The position numbers were made by a program, and so were the translations under genes. Positions 1 to 7,530 of a stretch of 64,000 nucleotides of DNA are shown here, one piece after another (within the stretch, counting starts at the first letter, position 1; every line of letters begins with the position of its first letter). This DNA comes from Amycolatopsis thermophila. Lineage in GTDB: Bacteria; Actinomycetota; Actinomycetes; Mycobacteriales; Pseudonocardiaceae. The notes under the pieces are model-generated. The model ran no database searches and was not told the DNA's origin. It was given only the letters and a program-made list of their open reading frames with translations. The DNA lies in the NCBI RefSeq assembly GCF_030814215.1, contig NZ_JAUSUT010000001.1, forward strand, positions 62,001 through 126,000, read 5' to 3'.

Positions 1-75
1 GTTCGCCGCAGTGCTGTTTGGCCCCTGCCCCGCACGACGGGGACAGGGGTATGAAGCCTGTGGGAGGCCGTAGGA

Positions 76-1434
76 ATGCCACGTGATCCGAACGAGAAGT
101 TGCGCAGGCTGCTCGCCGTGGCCGATTGGACGCGGGACGGCCTGGCGCGGGCGGTCAACGCCGTGGCCGCCGAATCGGGACGGACGCTCACGTACGACCG
201 GACCTCCGTTTCACACTGGCTCCGGGGGTCTCTGCCGCGGGGAGACACCCCGCTCTACATCGCCGAAGCCTTGTCCCGGAAGCTGGGGCGGATCGTGACC
301 CCGGACGAGGCTGGTTTCCCCGGACATCACGGGAACGGTGACGGACATCGCGGCACCGGGCCCGGCGCGCTCGCGGCGCTTCGCAAGCTCGCTCGGGAAG
401 ACCTCTCCTCGCTCTGGTCCGATGTTCCGCGGAAACGGCTCTACCGGCGAGCCGACCTCGACGTGGCCCCCTGGCCGGGAACCGCGCCTTCAGCCTCGCC
501 GTCCCCTCCGGAGCCGCCACCGACATCAGCGGCCGAGGCGCTGGCGGTGATGACCACCGCGTTCGAATCAGCGGACCGGCGGTTCGGCGGCGGCCACGCA
601 CGCGGCGCGCTGGTGGCGTATCTGGCAGTGGACGTCGTGGAGGCTGCTCGTCACGCACCACCGGGAACCCCTCGGCGAGCGGTGTGGTCGGCGGCTGCCC
701 GATCCTGTGATCTGGCCGGGTTCATGTCCTTCGACAGCAACCTCCACGGGCTCGCACTGGCCTACTTCCGCATCGCCCTGCGCCTGGCCGTCGAGGCGGC
801 GGATCGCAACACCTATGCCGCGGTTCTGCGCAACATCAGCCTGCAGGCGTGGAACCTGAACGACGCCGCGAGCGCGGCACGCATCGCCGAACTGGCTCTC
901 GTCACCGCACAGCACAGCATGCCGGGACACCAGCTGGCGGAACTCCTCGGGCACGTGGCCGTCATGCGTGCGGCGCTGAACCAGCAGGCCGGAGCCCGGC
1001 AGGCGATGGACACCGCCGAGGACCTCGTGACCGCATCCGGGCTCGAGAGCGCCACCCTCAGCTACCAGCGCGGAGTGGTCCTGGAGTACTCCGGCGAACT
1101 CGCCAAGGCACAGCACGCCCTCACCGTTTCGCTGAACCAGCGCACTTCGTCAGAGCGTCGATCTCGGGCGCTGACGAGTGCACGGCTCGCCGGCCTGCGG
1201 CTGCGGACGGGACAGGTGGAGAAGGCCCGCGAGGCGATCCGCAGCCTTCTGGACGACCACGCCGGGTTGACCTCGGCCCGGGTGGATTCCGCCCTCGAGG
1301 AGCTGAACCGGCACCTCACGCGCTTCCGGCGCCACCGGTCGTCGAACCTGCTGCTGCTCGAAGTGCGGGAGCGCCTTCGTCCTCCGACGACTTTCCCACC
1401 GGGGGGTGGACGTGACGACGCTGTCCAGGACTGA
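76..1434 (+). CDS. XRE-type HTH regulator with TPR-like C-terminal region
   Basis: A 452-aa protein. Residues about 8-65 resemble the helix-turn-helix of actinobacterial XRE regulators that select a start such as NEKLRRLLAVADWTRDGLAR. A Pro/Ala/Ser-rich linker lies near 130-155, and residues about 155-420 are alpha-helical, Ala/Leu/Arg-rich repeats of TPR style, common in signal-responsive actinomycete regulators. The ATG follows GGGAGGCCGTAGGA, a convincing ribosome site. Its 3' end overlaps the next gene by about 23 nt, so the two are probably co-transcribed. DNA-binding regulation is inferred; the ligand or target is unknown. Confidence 0.75.
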   Translation: MPRDPNEKLRRLLAVADWTRDGLARAVNAVAAESGRTLTYDRTSVSHWLRGSLPRGDTPLYIAEALSRKLGRIVTPDEAGFPGHHGNGDGHRGTGPGALAALRKLAREDLSSLWSDVPRKRLYRRADLDVAPWPGTAPSASPSPPEPPPTSAAEALAVMTTAFESADRRFGGGHARGALVAYLAVDVVEAARHAPPGTPRRAVWSAAARSCDLAGFMSFDSNLHGLALAYFRIALRLAVEAADRNTYAAVLRNISLQAWNLNDAASAARIAELALVTAQHSMPGHQLAELLGHVAVMRAALNQQAGARQAMDTAEDLVTASGLESATLSYQRGVVLEYSGELAKAQHALTVSLNQRTSSERRSRALTSARLAGLRLRTGQVEKAREAIRSLLDDHAGLTSARVDSALEELNRHLTRFRRHRSSNLLLLEVRERLRPPTTFPPGGGRDDAVQD

Positions 1435-1753
1435 TCTCGCGGCGGTCATCACCCTCATCGACGAACACGCCGACAAACGGCTATCGGTTCCGGAGCTCGC
1501 GCGGTACGCCCGCGTGAGCGTGCGGTGGCTGCAGCGCCGTTTCCAGGAGGAGTTCGGCCTTTCGCCGGGCACCTACATCCGGCTCACCCGGCTGCGGCGG
1601 ATCCACGACGACCTCCTCGCCGCCGATCCGGAGTCCGGATGCACCGTGGAGGCGGTCACGAGCCGTTGGGGCGTGCGGCACAGCGGTCGCTTCGCCGCTT
1701 GGTACCGCAGTCACTACGACGAACTGCCCTCGGTCACTCTGAATCGGCGGTGA
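1412..1753 (+). CDS. Stand-alone AraC-type HTH domain protein
   Basis: A 113-aa protein that is almost only an AraC/XylS DNA-binding domain: two HTH segments around residues 15-60 and 70-110, with the typical RWLQRRFQEEFGLSPGTYI signature and a C-terminal GRFAAWYRSHYDELPS. The effector-binding domain of full-length AraC proteins (about 280-340 aa) is absent. GTG at 1412 is preferred because GGGGGGTGGA lies just upstream; an in-frame GTG at 1406 is the alternative. It overlaps the upstream regulator gene, which suggests translational coupling. Its C-terminal half resembles that of the AraC protein at 2114-3145. Confidence 0.7.
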   Translation: MTTLSRTDLAAVITLIDEHADKRLSVPELARYARVSVRWLQRRFQEEFGLSPGTYIRLTRLRRIHDDLLAADPESGCTVEAVTSRWGVRHSGRFAAWYRSHYDELPSVTLNRR

Positions 1754-2077
1754 CCCGGCGGCGGCTCGCCCGGCCGGGGCTGTCACCCCGCCGGCGCCAC
1801 GGGCCCGGTGGTCGGCTCGGGCTGCCTCCTCGAGCGCCCTGTCGGGCAGGTGCAGCACCACGGCCAGCCATGCCCGCCAGTAGGCTCGCGGCACCCGTTT
1901 GCCGCGCTCCCACCGCGCGACCTGCTCCCGCGTGATCGCGGAGTTTCCCGACACGCTCAGCAGCTCGTCCGCGAGCCGGTACTGGCTGTACCCCAGACGT
2001 GACCGGGCGGTTCTGATCAGCGATCCGACGGCGGTGGAGGCTCCGGAGACCGTCGCTACGTGCGAGTAGGTGGTCAC
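1481..2077 (-). CDS. XRE-family HTH protein, 3' half opposite an AraC gene
   Basis: The first 100 or so residues form a clear XRE/Cro HTH (IRTARSRLGYSQYRLADELL, then REQVARWERGKRVP). After that the frame stays open to 1481, but residues from about 110 onward are simply the reverse strand of the AraC-type gene at 1412-1753. Either the tail is real and the genes overlap convergently by about 270 nt, or a stop was lost and the protein normally ends near 1760. GTG 2077 is chosen because TAGCGT (2084-2089) lies exactly 6 nt upstream, a leaderless arrangement; GTG 2080 is the alternative. Confidence 0.6.
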   Translation of the reverse strand: MTTYSHVATVSGASTAVGSLIRTARSRLGYSQYRLADELLSVSGNSAITREQVARWERGKRVPRAYWRAWLAVVLHLPDRALEEAARADHRARGAGGVTAPAGRAAAGSPPIQSDRGQFVVVTAVPSGEATAVPHAPTARDRLHGASGLRIGGEEVVVDPPQPGEPDVGARRKAELLLETALQPPHAHAGVPRELRNR

Positions 2078-2113
2078 CACCCCACGCTAGGAACGGCAAC
2101 GACGGAAACCTAT

Positions 2114-3145
2114 TCACTCCGCGACAGGTTCTTGTCCATTTCCCGACATCGAGGCCATCCCGGCTCGGCGTTTCGTTTCGGACGGCAGTTCGCCGTACCT
2201 TTCCCGGTACACGCGTGCGAAGCGGCCGAAATTCGACACCCCCGCCCGAGCTGCGATCTGGGTCACCGTACCGGTTCCGGATTGTCCGGCATGACGCAAC
2301 TCCTCGTGGACACGCCGCAATCGAACATCGCTCACGTAACGCATCGGCGAGACACCGAGTTGTTCGCGAAATGCACGCTGCAGCGAGCGTTCGCTGACTC
2401 CGGCGAAAGCGGCCAGTTCCGCGGTCGTCGTCGGCAGCGCGGTGGTCTCGTCGATGAACCCGACCACGTCCCGCACCACGCGGGAGGTCGCCGACGCCTC
2501 GGCTCGCGTGAGCTCGTCCGAATAGCTGTGCGGCTGTGTGTAGAGGAGAGCCGTGGTGATCATCTGCTCGACCGTGGCGAGCATTCCGTGGTGCGCCAAC
2601 AGCGGACTGCCCGCGTTCAAGCCGTCGGTGATGCCCTGCACCAGGTCCCACACCTGGTGGCCACCACCGGCGCGCAGATCGACGAAGGGCTCGAACCTCG
2701 GCGCTGAGTCGATCGGCCGGTGGAGAAGGGACTCCAGCCTCTTCGTCACGACACCTGTCGGCAACTTGACCATGAGCTGGCCGCAACCGCGTTCCCACAG
2801 CATGTCCAGCGTGTCGTCCGGCGAGATCAGGGCGGCGGTTCCGGGAGCGATGACCCGGCTGCGATCGCCGGTGGTGACCACGCAGCGCCCGCTGTGCGGG
2901 ATCAGCAGGACGTAGAAGGTTTCCAACGGCCCGGGAATGACGTGGATGTCGTCGCGCCCGTAGCTGACGTAGTGCAGGGAGGCCTCACCGACCGGCGCCA
3001 CGTGATGGCGTGCTTCGAACCCGGCGGCGCGTCGATCGAGGGGGACGAGACGATGCGACCGCATCATCCGGGCAGTCTTCTCACGCGACTCGTCGACTCT
3101 CGTGGTGTAGTAATACTCGAATCGCTTCAGCGGCAACTCATTCAT
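2114..3145 (-). CDS. AraC-family transcriptional regulator
   Basis: A 343-aa protein of normal AraC length. Residues 1-200 form the effector-binding half, of the AraC_binding_2 style with a short helical lead. Residues about 225-325 carry the two HTH motifs (SERSLQRAFREQLGVSPMRY and NFGRFARVYRERYGELPS). ATG 3145 is preceded by GAGGGACCG. It is transcribed divergently from the B12-radical SAM gene at 3391, with a 245-bp shared upstream region, so it most likely controls that enzyme; this is inferred from position only. The inducer is unknown. Confidence 0.8.
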   Translation of the reverse strand: MNELPLKRFEYYYTTRVDESREKTARMMRSHRLVPLDRRAAGFEARHHVAPVGEASLHYVSYGRDDIHVIPGPLETFYVLLIPHSGRCVVTTGDRSRVIAPGTAALISPDDTLDMLWERGCGQLMVKLPTGVVTKRLESLLHRPIDSAPRFEPFVDLRAGGGHQVWDLVQGITDGLNAGSPLLAHHGMLATVEQMITTALLYTQPHSYSDELTRAEASATSRVVRDVVGFIDETTALPTTTAELAAFAGVSERSLQRAFREQLGVSPMRYVSDVRLRRVHEELRHAGQSGTGTVTQIAARAGVSNFGRFARVYRERYGELPSETKRRAGMASMSGNGQEPVAE

Positions 3146-3390
3146 CGGTCCCTCGCGAGCGTGGACAGCCTGATACTCGGATCCGCGCTGACCCTCCGGG
3201 TGACGACGGTACCGAGACGACCCGCCGCGCCGCGACCCGCCGAGCCAAGCCACCCGAGTCGGACTGAGCAGTTCACCTGTTCGGCCGAGAGCCGGGAACC
3301 GCTGGCCCCTACCCGGTCCCACGGATCTTTTGCATCCTGGTACCGCGGCGAAGCCACAAATACCGCCGGTACCGAGAAACTGGGGGAACG
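3146..3390. promoter_or_regulatory. Divergent promoter region with three GGTACCG motifs
   Basis: A 245-bp gene-free spacer between the AraC regulator and the radical SAM gene. CGGTACCGAG occurs twice (3207-3216 and 3367-3376), and a third GGTACCG lies at 3338-3344. GGTACC is itself palindromic, and the two downstream copies are about 29 bp apart. They are candidate binding sites for the divergent AraC protein; no binding is demonstrated. Confidence 0.4.
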
Positions 3391-5040
3391 ATGACCACGC
3401 GTCTGATCACGCTCGTCAACCCGAATCTGGTGCACCCGCCGATCACACCGTATGCGCTCGACATCTTGACGACCGCACTCGAGGACGCCGGATTCGACGT
3501 CGAAGTCCTGGACCTCACGTTCGAGCGGGACCGCTGGCCCGGCGCGGTCGCCGACTACTTCCGGCGGAGGCAACCGATGCTGGTGGGAGTGACGATCCGC
3601 AACACCGACACGATCTACCCCCAGGAACAACGCGTTTTCCTGAGCTCCCACAAGGCGATCATCGACTACCTCCGCACCCGGACGACGGCACCGGTGGTCG
3701 CCGGCGGCGTTGGCTTCTCATCCATGCCGCACGCCCTGGTCGTCTACTTCGGAATCGACTACGGAGTCAAGGGGCCGGGCGAACTCACCCTGGTACAACT
3801 CGCCGAGGCACTGGCGGGCGGCGAGGCACCGGAAACGGTGCCCGGCTTGATCATCAACGACACCACCGGTGTCCGCCAGGTCCCCTACGGCGACCCTTCG
3901 GCCGCCGCGGGGCGGGTGTCGCTGGTACAGCGTGCCAAGCCCTATCGCCGGCATTCCGGGCGAGCCGACCGCGTCGACAACCTCGCCTACTTCCGGCGCG
4001 GCGGATTGGGAAACATCCTCACCAAGAACGGATGCACGTTCGCCTGTAGTCATTGTCTGGAGCCGGACGCCAAAGGCAACCGGTTCGCCCGCCGGGCCGA
4101 AGCCGCCGTGGTGGACGAGATGGAGAGCCTGCTCACCCAAGGGATCCAGGACCTGCACACGACGGACAGCGAGTTCAACCTCAACATCGCCCACAGCAAA
4201 GCGGTCCTGCGTGAGATCGTGCGCCGCAAGTCCCGTGACGACTCGTCACCATTGCACGATCTGCGCCTGTGGATCTACGTGCAACCGGCGCCGTTCGACG
4301 CCGAATACGCGGCGCTGCTCGCCCAAGCGGGGTGCGCGGGCATCAACGTCGCGCCGGACCATTCACGGCCCGAGCTGCTCGAGGGCTGGAAGGTGAGTTC
4401 CGGCGGAACGCGCTTCTACGACTTCGAGGACGTCCGCAAGCTCTGCCGCTGGGCGGCCGAGTACGGGATGGCGACGATGGTCGAAGCCCTGCTCGGCATG
4501 CCCGGCGAGACTCCGGACACGATGCGGGCGTGCGTGGCGGACTTCCAGTCCCTCGACGCCACCGTCGTCGGCTACACACTCGGAATCCGGGTGTTCCCCT
4601 ACTCGCCGCTGGGACGCAGCCTGGCCGCGAAAAGCGCGGGTTCACGACCGGTACCGGGCCTGCAGTCCAACAACGCCACCGAGCCGATCGTGCTGACCCC
4701 ACTCGAGGGCTGCCCTGACATCGCCAGTTATGAACGGCAGTTCATGTTCGATGGCGCGGGCGGATTCCGGCCGGTCTACTACTTCTCTCCCGCCCTCCTC
4801 GGGGAAGGTGAACGCGGACCGGGGCAGCGGTATGACCACGCTTTGGAACGGCTGTGGAGCTACGTACCCCGCAGCGACCGGCTCCGGGTGATGCTGCCGA
4901 CCGCGCCAGGGCTGAGCCCGGAGGACAACAATTACGCCGACAATCCGTTCCTCCTCCGGCTGACGGAGCTGGGCTACACCGGGGCGTACTGGTCGCACTG
5001 GCCGAAGCGGTACCGGATCATGCAGGGGGCGCTCGCGTGA
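3391..5040 (+). CDS. Cobalamin-binding-type radical SAM enzyme
   Basis: A 549-aa protein. Residues 1-160 match a B12-binding-type Rossmann domain (TLVNPNLVHPPITPYALDIL at the start; a GG-rich strand and a YGVKGPGE segment near 110-135). The radical SAM cluster motif CTFACSHC supplies C215, C219 and C222 (CxxxCxxC), followed by a TIM-barrel-like region to about 420 and a 130-residue tail. Such proteins bind [4Fe-4S], SAM and often cobalamin, typically for methylation or ring rearrangement. Substrate and subclass cannot be assigned. ATG follows GGGGGAACG. No other biosynthetic gene and no obvious precursor peptide is adjacent. Confidence 0.8.
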   Translation: MTTRLITLVNPNLVHPPITPYALDILTTALEDAGFDVEVLDLTFERDRWPGAVADYFRRRQPMLVGVTIRNTDTIYPQEQRVFLSSHKAIIDYLRTRTTAPVVAGGVGFSSMPHALVVYFGIDYGVKGPGELTLVQLAEALAGGEAPETVPGLIINDTTGVRQVPYGDPSAAAGRVSLVQRAKPYRRHSGRADRVDNLAYFRRGGLGNILTKNGCTFACSHCLEPDAKGNRFARRAEAAVVDEMESLLTQGIQDLHTTDSEFNLNIAHSKAVLREIVRRKSRDDSSPLHDLRLWIYVQPAPFDAEYAALLAQAGCAGINVAPDHSRPELLEGWKVSSGGTRFYDFEDVRKLCRWAAEYGMATMVEALLGMPGETPDTMRACVADFQSLDATVVGYTLGIRVFPYSPLGRSLAAKSAGSRPVPGLQSNNATEPIVLTPLEGCPDIASYERQFMFDGAGGFRPVYYFSPALLGEGERGPGQRYDHALERLWSYVPRSDRLRVMLPTAPGLSPEDNNYADNPFLLRLTELGYTGAYWSHWPKRYRIMQGALA

Positions 5041-5087
5041 ACGGAAACCCGCGAGCTGACCAGGTGACGGCGGTGCTACGGCTCTGA
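5037..5087 (+). CDS. Possible 16-aa ORF coupled to the radical SAM gene
   Basis: GTG at 5037 overlaps the stop of the radical SAM gene (GTGA) and opens a 16-codon frame, MNGNPRADQVTAVLRL, preceded by GGGGGCGCTCGC. The overlap is the type seen between coupled genes. It could be a tiny peptide, the surviving start of a lost downstream gene, or chance. Nothing in the sequence proves translation. Confidence 0.2.
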   Translation: MNGNPRADQVTAVLRL

Positions 5088-5160
5088 GCGCCGTCAACCC
5101 GACCATCGTGACGTGAGGTCCGTGCTGCGCGGGGAGGACGGCTGACGCGTCGCACCGCGG

Positions 5161-5190
5161 AACGAACTTGTTCGTTACGAACATGTTCTG
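5161..5190. promoter_or_regulatory. Tandem palindromic operator upstream of the TetR gene
   Basis: AACGAAC-TT-GTTCGTT (5161-5176) is an inverted repeat with 7-bp arms. It is followed at once by ACGAACATGTTCTG (5177-5190), whose core GAACATGTTC is a perfect palindrome. Two abutting half-site sets (CGAAC/GTTCG type) just before the TetR start are typical of autoregulated TetR operators; assignment to this TetR is inference. Confidence 0.6.
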
Positions 5191-5203
5191 TCATGATGGA
5201 GGC

Positions 5204-5881
5204 ATGCCACCACGCAGTCGCCGGGAGCGGCCGGCCAAGCCGGCCCTCAGCCGGGCCGGGATCGTCGCCACCGCGGTCCGGCTGATGAACACCGAGGGGC
5301 TCGAGCGGGTGACCATGCGGCGCCTGGCGCAGGAGCTGGACACCGGCCCGGCCTCGCTCTACGTCTACGTCCGCAACACCGCCGAGCTGCACGCGGCGGT
5401 GCTCGACGAGATGCTCGGCACCGTGGACCTGCGCCCGGTGCGGGCGCCCGGCGACTGGCGCGACCGCCTGGTCGACGTGCTCAGCTCCTACTCCGACGTG
5501 CTGTTCGAGCACCCGGGCCTGGCGCAGTCGGCGCTCGTGGCGCGGCCGTCCGGCCGGAACTACCTGAACCTCCTGGAAGCCCTGCTCACCCTGCTGCACG
5601 AGGGCGGCGTGCCGGACGAACAGGCGGCGTGGGGCGTCGACCTGCTGCTGCAGACCGCCACGGCGACCGCGGCCGAGCACTCCACCCGGCGCGGCCTGCC
5701 CGGCACCGCCGACGAGGAGAACACCCTCGCCGAAGCCCTGCGCACCGCCTCCGCACGGACCCATCCGCGGCTCGCCGCGCTCGGCGCCGAACTGCTCACC
5801 GGCAGCGGAGGAGAGCGGCGCCGGTGGGCCTTCCACGCGCTGATCAACGGCACGCTCCGGACACCCAGAAGGGGAACCTGA
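5204..5881 (+). CDS. TetR-family repressor (TetR_C type)
   Basis: A 225-aa protein. The N-terminal HTH spans residues about 13-60 (ALSRAGIVATAVRLMNTEGL, then ASLYVYVRN), and the C-terminal ligand domain resembles the tetracycline-repressor class. ATG 5204 is chosen; CATGAT lies 6 nt upstream, so the transcript may be leaderless, and an upstream TTG at 5168 would place coding sequence inside the operator. It ends 2 nt before the flavin monooxygenase gene, so regulator and enzyme form one operon, probably repressing itself through the palindromes at 5161-5190. Inducer unknown. Confidence 0.8.
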   Translation: MPPRSRRERPAKPALSRAGIVATAVRLMNTEGLERVTMRRLAQELDTGPASLYVYVRNTAELHAAVLDEMLGTVDLRPVRAPGDWRDRLVDVLSSYSDVLFEHPGLAQSALVARPSGRNYLNLLEALLTLLHEGGVPDEQAAWGVDLLLQTATATAAEHSTRRGLPGTADEENTLAEALRTASARTHPRLAALGAELLTGSGGERRRWAFHALINGTLRTPRRGT

Positions 5882-5883
5882 TC

Positions 5884-6984
5884 ATGACGGGACACCACTC
5901 CATCGCGGTGATCGGCGCGGGCCTCGGCGGCCTGGCGCTGGCCGCCGTCCTGCACCGGCACGGCATCGCGGCGACGGTCTTCGACCTCGACGCCGGCCCC
6001 ACCGCACGAGACCAGGGCGGAATGCTCGACATGCACGAGGACACCGGACAGGTCGCGCTGCGCGCCGCCGGGGTGTTCGACGAGTTCACCGCCGCGGTGC
6101 ACGCGGGCGGGCAGGCGATCCGGGTGGTCGGCCCGGACGGCACGCTGCTCCTGGCCGACAACCGCGACGACGGCGGACGGCCCGAGGTCGGCAGGCAGGA
6201 CCTGCGGCGGATGCTGCTCGACTCCGTGCCCGCGGTCCGGTGGGGTGCGAAGGTGACCGGCGCCCGCCCCCTCGGTGACGGGCGGCACGAGGTGGTCCTC
6301 GCCGACGGGACCACGTTCACCACCGACCTGCTCGTCGGCGCGGACGGCGCCTGGTCGAAGGTGCGGCCGCTGGTCTCGGACGCGACGCCCGCGTACGCGG
6401 GAGTGTCCTTTGTGGAGACCGACGTGCCGGCCGCGCGTCACCCCGCGACCGCCCGGCTCGCCGGTGGCGGGATGATGTTCGCCCTGGACGACGGAAAGGG
6501 CTTTCTGACGCACCTCGAGCCGGCTGGGGTCCTGCACGCCTACGTCGCCCTCACCGAACCGCCGGAGGTCGACCACTCCGACGCGGCAGCGGTGAAAACC
6601 GCGCTGCTGGGCCAGTTCGAGGGGTGGGACCCCCGGTTGCGCACGCTCGTCTCGGGCGCGGAAGGCGACCTGGTGCCGCGGCCGATCCACGCCCTGCCGG
6701 TGGGTCACCGCTGGCCGCGCACACCCGGGGTGACACTGCTCGGCGACGCCGCGCACCTGATGTCGCCGTTCGCGGGCGAGGGCGCGAACCTGGCCCTGCT
6801 CGACGGCGCCGAGCTGGCTGATGCGCTGGTGGCGCACCGGGACGTGGAGGAGGCGCTGGCGACGTACGAGGAGCGCATGTTCACCCGCGCCGCGGAAGCC
6901 GCGCAGGAGTCCGCGGACACCATGGCGATGCTCTTCGGCCGGGACCCGCTGCCGCGGCTGGTCGCGATGTTCACCGCCGCGTGA
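5884..6984 (+). CDS. TetX-like FAD-dependent monooxygenase
   Basis: A 366-aa single-component flavin hydroxylase. The FAD-binding GxGxxG is at residues 11-16 (GAGLGG), followed by GGMLDMHEDTGQVALRAAG, which parallels the GGTLDLH region of TetX. The second FAD motif, GDAAHLMSPFAGEGANLAL, sits in the C-terminal third, and the helix ending MFTRAAEAAQES also matches TetX. Family members use FAD, NADPH and O2 to hydroxylate aromatic or polyketide substrates; TetX inactivates tetracyclines. Co-transcription with a TetR_C regulator suggests drug or metabolite detoxification, but the substrate is not shown by the sequence. Confidence 0.82.
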   Translation: MTGHHSIAVIGAGLGGLALAAVLHRHGIAATVFDLDAGPTARDQGGMLDMHEDTGQVALRAAGVFDEFTAAVHAGGQAIRVVGPDGTLLLADNRDDGGRPEVGRQDLRRMLLDSVPAVRWGAKVTGARPLGDGRHEVVLADGTTFTTDLLVGADGAWSKVRPLVSDATPAYAGVSFVETDVPAARHPATARLAGGGMMFALDDGKGFLTHLEPAGVLHAYVALTEPPEVDHSDAAAVKTALLGQFEGWDPRLRTLVSGAEGDLVPRPIHALPVGHRWPRTPGVTLLGDAAHLMSPFAGEGANLALLDGAELADALVAHRDVEEALATYEERMFTRAAEAAQESADTMAMLFGRDPLPRLVAMFTAA

Positions 6985-7011
6985 GCCGGCCGCCCGACGT
7001 AGCGGGGCGGG

Positions 7012-7374
7012 TCAGCCGTCCCCGAGCGCCTCGTCCCGCGTCGTCCACAGGTGGACCACTTCCTCGGCGCCGGTGATCTCCAGCGGCCGCCGCGTGAAGC
7101 CCGATCCGGCCACCACGTGCACCCGGCCGGGCGCCGCGACCCCGGCCGCCAGCACGACCGCGATCCCCGCCGACGCCAGGAACCCGACCTGGCTGAGGTC
7201 GATCACCAGCCGTCCGGAGCACTGACGCGCCGCGGGCAGCGCGACGGCCTCGAACGCGGGAGCCGTGAGGTGGTCGAGATCCCCGGTGACCCGTACGAGG
7301 GTCGCACCGCCGGGCAGGTGCTCGACATCCACGTCCACGTGGGCGACCGGGTCGCTCGGTTCGAAGGTGGACAC
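7012..7374 (-). CDS. STAS-domain protein (anti-anti-sigma factor type)
   Basis: A 120-aa protein consisting of one STAS domain. The conserved loop with the phosphorylatable serine region reads DLSQVGFLASAGIAVVL (residues about 60-76), as in SpoIIAA/RsbV-type anti-anti-sigma factors. Such proteins bind an anti-sigma kinase when unphosphorylated and release a sigma factor. No cognate kinase or sigma gene is adjacent. It starts with GTG at 7374 and is divergent from the MftD gene; the spacer is 156 bp. Confidence 0.75.
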   Translation of the reverse strand: MSTFEPSDPVAHVDVDVEHLPGGATLVRVTGDLDHLTAPAFEAVALPAARQCSGRLVIDLSQVGFLASAGIAVVLAAGVAAPGRVHVVAGSGFTRRPLEITGAEEVVHLWTTRDEALGDG

Positions 7375-7435
7375 CGGTCCGATCTAACCCCGCCCGGATC
7401 ACGGCCGGAAGACCACCGCCGGAGGCGGCTCGGTC

Positions 7436-7480
7436 TTGCTTCCCGGGTCGCGCTGTGGCCTAATATGGCATCAGGTGCCA
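7436..7480 (+). promoter_or_regulatory. Promoter and TGGCA/TGCCA operator upstream of the mftD-like gene
   Basis: TTGCTT (7436-7441) and TAATAT (7461-7466), 19 bp apart, are plausible -35 and -10 boxes in an otherwise GC-rich spacer. Immediately downstream, TGGCA-TCAGG-TGCCA (7466-7480) is a perfect 5-bp inverted repeat overlapping the expected start of transcription, a position suited to repression. The binding protein is unknown. Confidence 0.45.
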
Positions 7481-7530
7481 AAATGGCGTCCACGACGGGC
7501 GCAGCGCAGCGTGACCCAGGAGGGACGAAG

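Noticed and set aside
5168..5203. Upstream TTG start for the TetR gene
   Set aside because: It would put the first 12 codons inside the palindromic operator; ATG 5204 with a box 6 nt upstream fits better.
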